Shown here: piece by piece, positions 35,221 through 43,589 of the stretch | Layout: every line of letters begins with the position of its first letter | Numbering within the stretch: position 1 is the first letter of the stretch | Assembly: GCF_030719295.1 (NCBI RefSeq) | Contig: NZ_CP120997.1 | Span: 1,178,001-1,242,000 of the forward strand | Direction of reading: 5' to 3' | DNA: 64,000 nt | From: Streptomyces sp. Mut1 | Lineage (GTDB): Bacteria > Actinomycetota > Actinomycetes > Streptomycetales > Streptomycetaceae | Notes under the pieces: model-generated | What the model was told of the DNA's origin: nothing | The model's database searches: none | Seen by the model: only the letters and a program-made list of their open reading frames with translations | Program-made: the position numbers and the translations under genes

Positions 35221-36411
35221 TCAGCGGCGCCGGGCGAACGGGGAGCGGCCGTCGCGCCCGCGCCACAGCACCACGGCTCCCGCGAGCAGGAGCACCCCCA
35301 GGCCGCCGGCCGCCGGGGCGAGCCAGCCGGCCGGTCCGTCGTCCTCGGGCTCGGGCGTGGGTCCGGTGCCGAAGTACCGCTTGCGGTAGCCGGCGGTGTC
35401 GGCGCCCGCGTCGGCGGGGCGCAGGGCGGCGCCCGCCTCGATGGCCGCGGCCGGGTCGACGATCCCGTAGCCGCGCGCGTCGTCGCGGCCGGAGGCGGGG
35501 GCGTCGCGCGCGGTGTCCGTGAGGAGCTTCCTGATCTGCGCGGGCGAGAGCCCGGGGTGGGCGGACCTGACGAGGGCCACCGCCCCGGAGACGAACGCGG
35601 CGGCCGCCGAGGTGCCCCACTCCACGTAGTACTTGCGGTCGGGGGCCGGTACGACGATGTCGTCGCCGGGTGCGCTCACGGTGGCGTACCAGCGGCGGGT
35701 GGAGAACGAGGCGTGGGTGCCGTACCGGTCCACGGCGGCGGCCGCGATCACTCCGGGGTAGGCGGCGGGGTACGAGATGTGGTCGCCCTTCTCTCCCCCG
35801 TTGCCGGCCGAGGCGACGACGACGGCGCCCTTCTTCAGCGCGTACTGGACGGCTGCGTCCTCGCCGGGCTCGGGGTGTGCGGACTCGCTGTCGTCACCCA
35901 GGGAGAGGTTGATGACGTCGGCCCCGTGGTCGGCGGCCCAGCGGATGCCGTCGGCGAGTGCCGTGCCCCGGGTCCTGCGGGCCTCGGCGCGGGCCGGGTC
36001 GCTCGCTTCGAGGATGACGCGCACCGGCAGGATCCTCGCCTCGGGGGCGATGCCGAGCACACCGTCGGCGCGGCCCTCGCCGTGGCCCCGGCCCGCGATG
36101 ATCCCGGCCATGGCGGTGCCGTGCCGGGCCCAGGCCTTGTCGCCGCGGACCGCGCCGAAGCCGATCATGTCCTTGCCGGCCAGGACCTGGCCCGCCAGGT
36201 CGGGCAGGCTTCCGTCGACCCCGGTGTCGACGACGGCGACGGTGACGCCCTTGCCGCGGGTGGTCTGCCAGGCCCGGTCGGTGTGCAGGGCGTCCAGGCC
36301 CCACTGCTGGGCCCGGATGGTGTCCGCGGCGGCCGGGGTGGCGGGCAGCAGCGCGAAGGCGGTGGCCGCGCAGAGGGCGCCCAGGAAGCGGCGGCGGGCG
36401 CGGCGGGTCAT
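35221..36411 (-). CDS. Mycosin-like subtilisin-family serine protease (S8)
   Basis: 396 residues. Signal peptide MTRRARRRFLGALCAATAFALLPATPAAA, then the catalytic Asp in VAVVDTGVDGSLPDL, His in ARHGTAMAGIIAG, and Ser in WGTSAAAAFVSGAVALVR. A C-terminal transmembrane helix (APAAGGLGVLLLAGAVVLW) followed by a basic tail anchors it in the membrane, the layout of MycP proteases of type VII secretion. No ESX components are nearby, so its substrate is unknown. The ATG overlaps the stop of the upstream gene (ATGA). Confidence 0.92.
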   Translation of the reverse strand: MTRRARRRFLGALCAATAFALLPATPAAADTIRAQQWGLDALHTDRAWQTTRGKGVTVAVVDTGVDGSLPDLAGQVLAGKDMIGFGAVRGDKAWARHGTAMAGIIAGRGHGEGRADGVLGIAPEARILPVRVILEASDPARAEARRTRGTALADGIRWAADHGADVINLSLGDDSESAHPEPGEDAAVQYALKKGAVVVASAGNGGEKGDHISYPAAYPGVIAAAAVDRYGTHASFSTRRWYATVSAPGDDIVVPAPDRKYYVEWGTSAAAAFVSGAVALVRSAHPGLSPAQIRKLLTDTARDAPASGRDDARGYGIVDPAAAIEAGAALRPADAGADTAGYRKRYFGTGPTPEPEDDGPAGWLAPAAGGLGVLLLAGAVVLWRGRDGRSPFARRR

Positions 36412-37334
36412 TCCGGCTTCTCCGTGAGGTCGGCGATCTTGGTGCGCAGGACGCGCTCGACGCGGTCGGCCATGCCCTTGGCCTCGTGGCCGAGTCCGGC
36501 CTGCGCGGCGGCGGTCGTGGCGCCCGACGCCATGGCCCGGTCGGCGGGCTGGGGCGAGGCGGTCACGCGCCCGTCGGCGAACCCGGACACGGCGTAGACG
36601 ACGACGGGCAGCTCGCTCAGCACCCGCACGGACCAGCTGGCGCGCTGCCGGTTGCCGAACGCGGCGGCGGGGCTGTTGTCCACGGGGTAGGTGCGGGGCA
36701 GCAGGTCGGCGCGCCGGTCGAGGTGCTCGTCGGCGAACCGGGTGCTCAGGGCGCGCATCGCGTCGGTGTCGCCCTCGGTGAAGACGAGCCCGACGGTGGT
36801 GACGCTGCTGGCCGTCGCGTCCGTGTAGGTGGCGCGCAGCACGTGCGCGCAGCCGGCCGGGCGGAGCGTCTTGGCCAGCAGGGGGTCCAGTGCGGTGGCG
36901 CAGCCGCTGTCCGGGGCGACGGCGAGCCTGGTCCAGACCCGGTCGGCCCCGCCGGGCCCGGCGCCGTTCCCCTTGAGGGTGCGGGGGAAGAGGGTGTCCA
37001 CGGGGATGCTGTGCCAGGCGTCGCGGCCCACGGTGTAGGCGCTGCGGGCGACCGGGTCGGCGGTGGAGTCGCTGATGAGCCAGCTGCCGGTGGCGGCTCC
37101 GCCGATCAGTCCGAGACCGAGCACGGCGCAGACGCCGGCGGCCACGGTCCGGTACGGACGCCGGAAGTGCGCGGGGGGCTTTCCGGGGAGCGGCGGGGCC
37201 GTCGGGGGCGGTGGGGCACTCGTGCCCGGATACCAGGTCGGGGGGAAGTACGGGGCCGGGGGCGGCGGGCTCGCGGGACGCGGCGGGGTGGTCGGGCGGG
37301 GCGGGACGGGAGCGCGCTGCGCCTCGGTACTCAT
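36408..37334 (-). CDS. Proline-rich membrane-anchored protein of unknown function
   Basis: 308 residues. The first ~55 residues are Pro-rich (PPRPTTPPRPASPPPPAPYFPP) and cytoplasmic, followed by one transmembrane helix (VAAGVCAVLGLGLIGGAATGSWLI, about 63-86) and an extracellular domain of about 220 residues with two cysteines (DSGCATALDPLLAKTLRPAGCAHV) that could form a disulfide. No known domain recognised. Translationally coupled to the mycosin gene, so the two products probably work together at the cell surface. Confidence 0.8.
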   Translation of the reverse strand: MSTEAQRAPVPPRPTTPPRPASPPPPAPYFPPTWYPGTSAPPPPTAPPLPGKPPAHFRRPYRTVAAGVCAVLGLGLIGGAATGSWLISDSTADPVARSAYTVGRDAWHSIPVDTLFPRTLKGNGAGPGGADRVWTRLAVAPDSGCATALDPLLAKTLRPAGCAHVLRATYTDATASSVTTVGLVFTEGDTDAMRALSTRFADEHLDRRADLLPRTYPVDNSPAAAFGNRQRASWSVRVLSELPVVVYAVSGFADGRVTASPQPADRAMASGATTAAAQAGLGHEAKGMADRVERVLRTKIADLTEKPE

Positions 37335-37486
37335 CCGCCCCCCTGGTCCGTTCCGTACCGCGCGCGGACCCCGCCTTGGCCGGACGGGACGCCGCTCGCC
37401 GTGTGGGCGTCACTCTACGGGCTGCGGCGCCCCAGGTGGGAGCGGGCGGCCCGGCACCGGACGATCTGCGCGGATCGTCCCCCTCG

Positions 37487-37646
37487 GGGCTGTCCCGTAA
37501 TCCCTGGCGGGCGTACGACGCCGGCTGCGGCCGCTCGCCGTGTGGCCGGAACACCCGGATACATCCGGTATGCGGACGGCCTTCCGCCTCGCGGCGCACC
37601 GCGCCCGACGCCGCGTGCTGATCCACCAGGGATTACGGGACAGCCC
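37487..37646. mobile_element. 160-bp MITE-like element with 21-bp perfect terminal inverted repeats
   Basis: The left end 37487-37507 begins GGGCTGTCCCGTAA and the right end 37626-37646 is its exact 21-bp reverse complement. The interior (118 bp) has no open frame that resembles a transposase. The termini look like those of Streptomyces IS5-type insertion sequences, so this is probably a non-autonomous derivative. No clear target-site duplication is visible (CTC on the left, TTA on the right). It lies in the 348-bp gap between two divergent genes, 37 bp before the start of the racemase-like gene; apart from the element that gap shows nothing recognisable. Confidence 0.7.
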
Positions 37647-37682
37647 TTACCCAGCGGTACAACCGTCTGGCAAGCTGCGGCC

Positions 37683-38885
37683 ATGACTGCCCGTGCCACT
37701 GACCGGACCCGCTACGACCGGGCCACCGCACATCTCGACGCGCCCGTGGCCGTCGTCGATCTGGAGGCGTTCGACGCCAACGCCGACGACCTCGTGCGCC
37801 GCGCCGGCGGCAAGCCCATCCGCGTGGCGAGCAAGTCGGTGCGCTGCCGGGCCCTACTGGAACGGGTGCTGGCCCGGCCCGGGTTCGCCGGGATCATGTC
37901 GTTCACGCTCGCGGAGTCGCTGTGGCTGGCGCGCGCCGGGTTCGAGGACGTGCTGCTCGCGTATCCCTCCGCCGACCGGCCGGCGTACGCGGAGCTGGCC
38001 GCCGACCCGAAGCTCGCCGCCGCCGTGACGGTGATGGTGGACGACCACGCCCAGCTGGACCTGATCGACGCGGCGCGGGCGGGCGGCACCCAGGAGATCC
38101 GGGTCTGCCTGGAGCTGGACACCTCGCTGCGGATGCTGGGCGGCCGGGTCAGGATCGGGGCCCTGCGCTCGCCGCTGCGCTCCCCCGCCCAGCTGGCCGA
38201 GCTGGCCAGGTCCGTGGAGCGGCGGCCCGGCTTCCGGCTGGTGGGGCTGATGGCGTACGAGGGGCACATCGCGGGGGTCGGTGACTCGGTCGCGGGCCGG
38301 CCGCTGCGGTCCCGGGCGATCCGGCTCATGCAGGCGACGGCCCGCAGGGAGCTGGCGGTCCGGCGGGCCGAGGTGGTGCGGGCGGTGCGGGCCGTGGCGC
38401 CGGACCTGGAGTTCGTGAACGGCGGCGGTACCGGCAGCGTGCAGCACACCGCGGCGGAGGACGCCGTGACGGAGATCGCTGCCGGTTCGGGCCTCTACGT
38501 GCCGCGCCTGTTCGACAACTACACCTCGTTCACCGCGCGCCCGGCGGCGCTGTTCGCGCAGCCCGTGGTGCGCCGGCCCGGGGTCGGCGTGGTGACGGTG
38601 CTCGGGGGCGGCTACCCGGCGTCGGGGGCGGCAGGGGCGGACCGGCTGCCGGTCCCGTATCTGCCGGAGGGGCTGCGCTACGACCCGCAGGAGGGGCCCG
38701 GCGAGGTGCAGACCCCGCTGCTGGGCGCCCCGGCCGACGATCTGCTGATCGGCGACAAGGTGTGGTTCCGGCACGCGAAGGCCGGTGAGCTGTGCGAGCG
38801 GTTCGACACGTTGCGGCTGATCGAGGGCGACCGGGTGACGGCGACCGTGCCGACGTACCGGGGCGAGGGCCGCACGTTCCTCTGA
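37683..38885 (+). CDS. Alanine-racemase-fold PLP enzyme (D-threonine aldolase / amino acid deaminase-aldolase family)
   Basis: 400 residues. The PLP lysine is in IRVASKSVRC (about residue 51), followed by GIMSFTLAESLWLARAG, EIRVCLELDTSLRM and a C-terminal beta domain with VTVLGGGYPASG and LLIGDKVWFRHAKAGELCERF, which hold metal-binding residues in D-threonine aldolases. It could cleave or deaminate D-beta-hydroxy amino acids; the exact substrate is not clear. The ATG is just downstream of the MITE-like element, so the element probably forms part of its 5' region. Confidence 0.85.
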   Translation: MTARATDRTRYDRATAHLDAPVAVVDLEAFDANADDLVRRAGGKPIRVASKSVRCRALLERVLARPGFAGIMSFTLAESLWLARAGFEDVLLAYPSADRPAYAELAADPKLAAAVTVMVDDHAQLDLIDAARAGGTQEIRVCLELDTSLRMLGGRVRIGALRSPLRSPAQLAELARSVERRPGFRLVGLMAYEGHIAGVGDSVAGRPLRSRAIRLMQATARRELAVRRAEVVRAVRAVAPDLEFVNGGGTGSVQHTAAEDAVTEIAAGSGLYVPRLFDNYTSFTARPAALFAQPVVRRPGVGVVTVLGGGYPASGAAGADRLPVPYLPEGLRYDPQEGPGEVQTPLLGAPADDLLIGDKVWFRHAKAGELCERFDTLRLIEGDRVTATVPTYRGEGRTFL

Positions 38886-38893
38886 GGCGCGTT

Positions 38894-39850
38894 CTACCGT
38901 TCGATCGCGCTGCCGACGCCGCCGTCGGTCGCGCTGTCGCCGATCGGCCGGATGCCCCGGGTGAGGGTGTCCATGAGCGTGAGCGGCGGTCCGTCGGGGC
39001 CGGCGTCGAAGGCGTACCGGACGATGACGGGCGACTCGCTGCCGACGGCCGAGGGGAAGGCGAGCGACTGTACGTAGCCGCCGGGGCCCTTGGCGGTGGT
39101 GACCTTCCAGCGGATGAAGTAGCCGGTGCGGCCGGCCACGGCGACCTCGCCCGCGGCGATCTGCCGGTGCGAGGTGATGCCGCCGTGGATGCGCCGGCCG
39201 ACGTAGTCCTCCTCGTAGGCGCGGTCGGCGGCCTCGCCGATGTCCTCCTTGGCCAGCGCCTGCGGTGTGGTGGCGTCGGTGCCGCTCGGGGTCCGGGTGC
39301 TGACCGTTCCGTGGTAGCAGAAGGACGAGGAGGCCCCCGGGCAGTCGTAGGAGCCCTTGGTGCGGATGCTGAGGAGGCCGTCCCCGATGGCGCGCTCCGG
39401 CCGCTCCCAGCCGTCGGGGATGGGCAGGGTGATGCCGTTGAGCTGGTCCACGAGCACCGTGGGGTCCTGCGCCGACGGCGAGCCGGCCGGGGAAGGGCTT
39501 TCGCCGCCGGGGGCCGCGTCGTCCGTGCCGGTCCGGGTGGGTGTGCGCGTGGAGTGGGCCTGCGGGCTCGCGGGGTCCTCGTCGCCGCCGTTGCCGGTGA
39601 GCAGGACGGCCCCGGTCACGAAGGCGCCGACGACGAGCGCACCGGCCGCCACGAGCGCGACGGCTCGTGCGCTGCCGCCGCCCCTGCCGCCCGCCGGGGC
39701 GGCCGGCTGGTGCGCGGCGTACGGCGGGGCGGGGGCGGCGGCAGGTGCGACGGCGCGGATGTGGGCGGTCCAGGCCGTCCCGTCCCACCAGCGTTCGCTG
39801 CCGGGCGCGGACGTGTCCGGATACCAGCCGGGCGGGGTCGCGTTGCTCAT
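38894..39850 (-). CDS. DUF2510 membrane protein
   Basis: 318 residues. The N-terminal PPGWYPDTSAPGSERWWDGTAWTAH is the DUF2510 motif, followed by an Ala/Pro linker, one transmembrane helix (ARAVALVAAGALVVGAFVTGAVLLTG, about 60-85), a Thr/Pro/Ser-rich spacer and an extracytoplasmic domain of about 190 residues with a cysteine pair (GSYDCPGASSSFCYH). Function unknown. Convergent with the racemase-like gene, 8 bp apart. Confidence 0.85.
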   Translation of the reverse strand: MSNATPPGWYPDTSAPGSERWWDGTAWTAHIRAVAPAAAPAPPYAAHQPAAPAGGRGGGSARAVALVAAGALVVGAFVTGAVLLTGNGGDEDPASPQAHSTRTPTRTGTDDAAPGGESPSPAGSPSAQDPTVLVDQLNGITLPIPDGWERPERAIGDGLLSIRTKGSYDCPGASSSFCYHGTVSTRTPSGTDATTPQALAKEDIGEAADRAYEEDYVGRRIHGGITSHRQIAAGEVAVAGRTGYFIRWKVTTAKGPGGYVQSLAFPSAVGSESPVIVRYAFDAGPDGPPLTLMDTLTRGIRPIGDSATDGGVGSAIER

Positions 39851-39890
39851 CGCCCCACTCTAGAAGAGGCGATGCCCGGCGGGGACCCGG

Positions 39891-40679
39891 CTACAGGGGT
39901 GTGACGTAGGCGCCGGAGATGCCGCCGTCGACCAGGAAGTCGGTGGCGTTGACGAACGAGGAGTCGTCGCTCGCCAGGAACGCGACGGCGGCGGCGATCT
40001 CGGTCGCCTCGGCGAAGCGGCCGAGCGGGATGTGCACCAGCCGGCGGGCCGCGCGCTCCGGGTCCTTCGCGAACAGCTCCTGGAGCAGCGGGGTGTTGAC
40101 GGGTCCGGGGCACAGCGCGTTGACGCGGATGCCCTCGCGGGCGAACTGGACGCCCAGTTCGCGGGTCATCGCCAGCACCCCGCCCTTGGAGGCGGTGTAC
40201 GAGATCTGGGAGGTCGCGGCGCCCATCCGGGCCACGAAGGAGGCGGTGTTGATGATGGAGCCGCGGCCCTGGCGGCGCATGTAGGGCAGGGCCGCCTTGC
40301 AGCAGAGGTAGACGGAGGTGAGGTTGACGTCCTGGACGCGTTGCCACGCCTCCAGTCCTGTGGTGAGGATCGAGTCGTCGTCGGGCGGCGAGATGCCGGC
40401 GTTGTTGAACGCGATGTCGACCGATCCGTAGGTGTCGTCGGCGGTCCGGAACAGCTCCGCGACCTGTCCGGGGTCGGTCACGTCGACGCGTACGAAGGTG
40501 CCGCCGACCGCTTCGGCCGCCGCCTCGCCGGCCGCCGCGTCGATGTCGCCGCAGACGACGTGGGCCCCTTCGGAGGCGAGCCGGTGGGCGGTGGCCAGGC
40601 CGATGCCGCTGCCGGCGCCGGTGATGACGGCGGTGCGGCCGACGAGGCGGCGGCAGACGATCGAGTGGTCCGTGGTCAT
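39891..40679 (-). CDS. SDR-family NAD(P)-dependent oxidoreductase
   Basis: 262 residues of the classical SDR type: TGAGSGIGLATA (cofactor loop, about 20-31), a DIDAAAGEAA acidic residue suggesting NAD, NNAG near 92-95, catalytic Ser in IINTASFVARMG and YTASKGG (Y-x3-K, about 165-169). Third gene of a leftward set with glutamine synthetase-like GlnA4 and aldehyde dehydrogenase, 6 bp after the latter, which suggests a shared catabolic route for an amine-derived alcohol or aldehyde. Confidence 0.93.
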   Translation of the reverse strand: MTTDHSIVCRRLVGRTAVITGAGSGIGLATAHRLASEGAHVVCGDIDAAAGEAAAEAVGGTFVRVDVTDPGQVAELFRTADDTYGSVDIAFNNAGISPPDDDSILTTGLEAWQRVQDVNLTSVYLCCKAALPYMRRQGRGSIINTASFVARMGAATSQISYTASKGGVLAMTRELGVQFAREGIRVNALCPGPVNTPLLQELFAKDPERAARRLVHIPLGRFAEATEIAAAVAFLASDDSSFVNATDFLVDGGISGAYVTPL

Positions 40680-40685
40680 GGGGGT

Positions 40686-42050
40686 TCAGGCCTCCGTACT
40701 GAGGAAGACGTTCTTGGTCTCGGTGAAGGCGGCGAGGGCGTCGGGCCCGAGTTCGCGGCCGATGCCGGACTGCTTGAACCCGCCGAACGGGGTCCAGTAG
40801 CGCACCGCGGCATGCGAGTTGACGGAGAGGTTGCCCGCCCTGACGGCCTGGGCGACGCGCAGCGCGCGCCCCACGTCCCGCGTCCAGAGCGAGCCGGCGA
40901 GGCCGTACTCGGTGGCGTTGGCGAGCCGCACGGCGTCCGCCTCGTCCTCGAAGGGCAGCACGACGGCGACGGGCCCGAAGACCTCGTCGGTGGCGACGGG
41001 AGCGTCGGCGGGGGTGTCGGTGAGGACGGTCGGCGGGAACCAGAAACCGGGCCCCTCGGGGGCGCTTCCCCGGATCGCGGCGGCGCCCTCGGGGACGTAG
41101 CCGCGTACCCGTTCCAGCTGGGTACGGGAGATGAGCGGGCCCATCCGGGTCTTCTCGTCGGCGGGGTCGCCGACGACGACCGACGCGACGGCGGGGGCGA
41201 GGAGTTCCAGGAAGCGGTCGTACGCGGAGCGCTGTACGAGGATGCGGGTGCGGGCGCAGCAGTCCTGGCCCGCGTTGTCCAGGAAGGAGAGGGGTGCGGC
41301 GGCGGCCGCGGCCTCGATGTCGGCGTCGGCGAAGACGATGTTGGGGCTCTTGCCGCCGAGTTCGAGGGTGAACCGCTTCAGACTCTCGGCGCACTTGGCC
41401 ATGATCCGCTTGCCGGTGCGGGTGGAGCCGGTGAAGACGATCTTGGCGACGCCGGGGTGTTCGACCAGGGCGTTGCCGGCCTCGTCGCCCGCGCCGGGCA
41501 GGACCTGGAAGAGGTGTTCGGGCAGGCCCGCCTCCAGGGCGATCTCGGCGAGCCTGAGGGCGGTCAGCGGGGTGGTCTCGGCGGGTTTGAGGACGACGGC
41601 GTTGCCGGCGGCGAGGGCGGGGGCGGTGCCCCAGGCGGCGATGGGCAGGGGGAAGTTCCAGGGTGCGATCACGCCGACGACGCCGAGGGGTTCCAGGAGG
41701 GTGAGGTCGATGCCGCCGGGGACGGGGATCTGCCGGCCGCTGAGCCGTTCCACTCCCCCGGCGGCGAAGTCGAGCAGGTCGCGGACGTTGCCCGCCTCCC
41801 AGCGGGCGTTGTTGATGGTGTGTCCGGCCTCCGTGACCTCCAGACGGGCCAGCTCCTCGGTGCGGGAGTCGACGGCGGCGGCGAAGCGGCGCAGCAGCCG
41901 GGCCCGGTCGGCGGGGGCGAGCGCGGCCCAGGTGCGCTGGGCGGCGACGGCGCGGGTGATGGCGGTGTGCACGCCGGCCGGGGTGGTGGCCGGGACGGTG
42001 GCCACGACCTCCCCGGTCGCCGGGTTCAGGACGTGGTGCTCGTGGATCAC
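40686..42050 (-). CDS. Aldehyde dehydrogenase family protein
   Basis: 454 residues. GVIAPWNFPLPIAAWG (about 138-153), the ELGGKSPNIVFADADIE segment with the catalytic Glu, the nucleophile in NAGQDCCARTRILVQ (Cys near 280) and the C-terminal PFGGFKQSGIGRELG are all canonical for NAD(P)-dependent aldehyde dehydrogenases. With a gamma-glutamylation enzyme upstream, it probably oxidises a gamma-glutamylated aminoaldehyde. GTG start at 42050; the bases just upstream are part of a short duplicated tail of the glnA4 gene. Confidence 0.93.
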   Translation of the reverse strand: MIHEHHVLNPATGEVVATVPATTPAGVHTAITRAVAAQRTWAALAPADRARLLRRFAAAVDSRTEELARLEVTEAGHTINNARWEAGNVRDLLDFAAGGVERLSGRQIPVPGGIDLTLLEPLGVVGVIAPWNFPLPIAAWGTAPALAAGNAVVLKPAETTPLTALRLAEIALEAGLPEHLFQVLPGAGDEAGNALVEHPGVAKIVFTGSTRTGKRIMAKCAESLKRFTLELGGKSPNIVFADADIEAAAAAAPLSFLDNAGQDCCARTRILVQRSAYDRFLELLAPAVASVVVGDPADEKTRMGPLISRTQLERVRGYVPEGAAAIRGSAPEGPGFWFPPTVLTDTPADAPVATDEVFGPVAVVLPFEDEADAVRLANATEYGLAGSLWTRDVGRALRVAQAVRAGNLSVNSHAAVRYWTPFGGFKQSGIGRELGPDALAAFTETKNVFLSTEA

Positions 42051-42120
42051 GCGGGCCTCACAGGCGTTCGAAGGAGCGGTGCCGGGGTCACGCGGGCGTC
42101 AGAGGCGTTCGAAGGAGCGG
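42047..42120. repeat. Tandem 33-bp near-duplicate of the glnA4 3' end
   Basis: Copies at 42047-42079 and 42088-42120 differ at about two positions and lie 41 bp apart. The second contains the last codons of glnA4 (RSFERL and stop); the first repeats that tail in the spacer and carries the ribosome binding site region and first base triplet of the aldehyde dehydrogenase gene. Confidence 0.75.
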
Positions 42121-43466
42121 CGCAGCTCCCAGTCGGTCACCGCCGCGTCGAAGGCGTCCAGTTCGACGCGGGCCATGGTGCGGTAGTGCGCCACGACGTC
42201 CTCGCCGAAGGCCTCGCGGGCGATCTCGCTGGCCTCCCAGAGCGCGGCGGCCTCGCGCAGGGTGGCGGGGACCTGCTCGTAGGCGGCGGTGTAGGCGTTG
42301 CCCTCGCAGGGGTCGGGGAGTTCGAGCTTGTGCTCAATGCCGTGGAGGCCGGCGGCGACGAGGGCGGCGACGGCCAGGTAGGGGTTGACGTCGCCGCCGG
42401 GGAGCCGGTTCTCGAAGCGCAGCGAGTGGCCGTGGCCGACGACGCGCAGCGCGCAGGTCCGGTTGTCGTGGCCCCAGGCGACGGCGGTCGGGGCGAAGGA
42501 GCCGGGGCGCAGCCGCTTGTAGGAGTTGATGTTCGGCGCGAAGAGGAGGCTGAGGTCGCGCAGGGCGGCGAGCTGGCCGGCCAGGAAGTGCCGCATCACC
42601 GGGGACATGGCGCCGTCCTCGTCGGCCATGGCGGACCGGCCGGGGTCGGTGGTGGAGCGGAGCGAGAGGTGGATGTGGCAGGAGTTGCCCTCGCGCTCGT
42701 TGAACTTGGCCATGAAGGTGAGGGCGAAGCCTTCCTGGGCGGCGATCTCCTTGGCGCCTGTCTTGTAGACGGCGTGCTGGTCGCAGGTGACCAGGGCCTC
42801 GTCGTAGCGGAACACGATCTCGTGCTGGCCGGGGTTGCACTCGCCCTTGGCGGACTCGACGGCGAGGCCGGCGCCCGCCATCTCGTTGCGGATGCGGCGC
42901 AGCAGCGGCTCGACGCGGCCGGTGCCGAGGACGGAGTAGTCGACGTTGTACTGGTTGACCGGGGTCAGATCGCGGTAGCCGCGGTCCCAGGCCTGTTCGT
43001 AGGTGTCCTTGAAGACGATGAACTCGAGTTCGGTGCCGGCGTGCGCCGTGTAACCGTGCTCGGCCAGGCGTTCGAGCTGGCGGCGCAGGATCTGCCGGGG
43101 CGCGGCGGTGACGGGCGAGCCGTCGGCCCAGGCGAGGTCGGCGAGGACCATGGCGGTGCCCTCGTGCCAGGGGACCCGGCGCAGGGTGCCGAGGTCGGGG
43201 CGCATCGCGAAGTCTCCGTAGCCGTTGTCCCAGGAGGACATGGCGTAGCCGTCGACGGTGTTCATGTCGGTGTCGACGGCGAGGAGATAGGCGCAGCCCT
43301 CGGTGCCGTGCCGCACGACCTCGTCGAGGAAGAAGGGGGCGGCGAAGCGTTTGCCCTGGAGCCGCCCCTGCATGTCGGGGAAGGCCAGGACCACGGTGTC
43401 GATCTCGCCGCTGTGCACGAGGCGGCGCAGGTCTCCGAGGGCGAGCGGGGGTGTTCGGTCGGACAC
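42099..43466 (-). CDS. glnA4: Glutamine-synthetase-like gamma-glutamylamide synthetase (GlnA4 type)
   Basis: 455 residues. The glutamine synthetase fold is complete: LAFPDMQGRLQGKRF at the N-terminus, GTELEFIVFKDTY, KGECNPGQHEIVFRYDEAL, NSCHIHLSLRS and NRTCALRVVGHGHSLRFENRLPGGDVNPYLAVAAL. Sequence and neighbours (aldehyde dehydrogenase, SDR, class I amidotransferase) match the S. coelicolor GlnA4 locus, whose product is reported to ligate ethanolamine to glutamate rather than ammonia. A polyamine or other monoamine substrate is the alternative. Starts divergently from the amidotransferase gene, with a 123-bp shared control region. Confidence 0.88.
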   Translation of the reverse strand: MSDRTPPLALGDLRRLVHSGEIDTVVLAFPDMQGRLQGKRFAAPFFLDEVVRHGTEGCAYLLAVDTDMNTVDGYAMSSWDNGYGDFAMRPDLGTLRRVPWHEGTAMVLADLAWADGSPVTAAPRQILRRQLERLAEHGYTAHAGTELEFIVFKDTYEQAWDRGYRDLTPVNQYNVDYSVLGTGRVEPLLRRIRNEMAGAGLAVESAKGECNPGQHEIVFRYDEALVTCDQHAVYKTGAKEIAAQEGFALTFMAKFNEREGNSCHIHLSLRSTTDPGRSAMADEDGAMSPVMRHFLAGQLAALRDLSLLFAPNINSYKRLRPGSFAPTAVAWGHDNRTCALRVVGHGHSLRFENRLPGGDVNPYLAVAALVAAGLHGIEHKLELPDPCEGNAYTAAYEQVPATLREAAALWEASEIAREAFGEDVVAHYRTMARVELDAFDAAVTDWELRRSFERL

Positions 43467-43589
43467 GGACGGGTCCTCTCCTCACGGGCCGGCAGGCGGT
43501 CCAAATCTATGGGCAGGGCGGGGGTTGTGGGTACGGTGCCGGGTGTTCCGCGCGCCGTGCGGGGGACGCTCCGTGCGAGGAGGAGTCCG

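Noticed and set aside
40032..43589. Very long rightward open frame antisense to SDR, ALDH and glnA4
   Set aside because: It is the GC-driven shadow of three genes with clear family motifs; only its last part from 43590 is a real gene.
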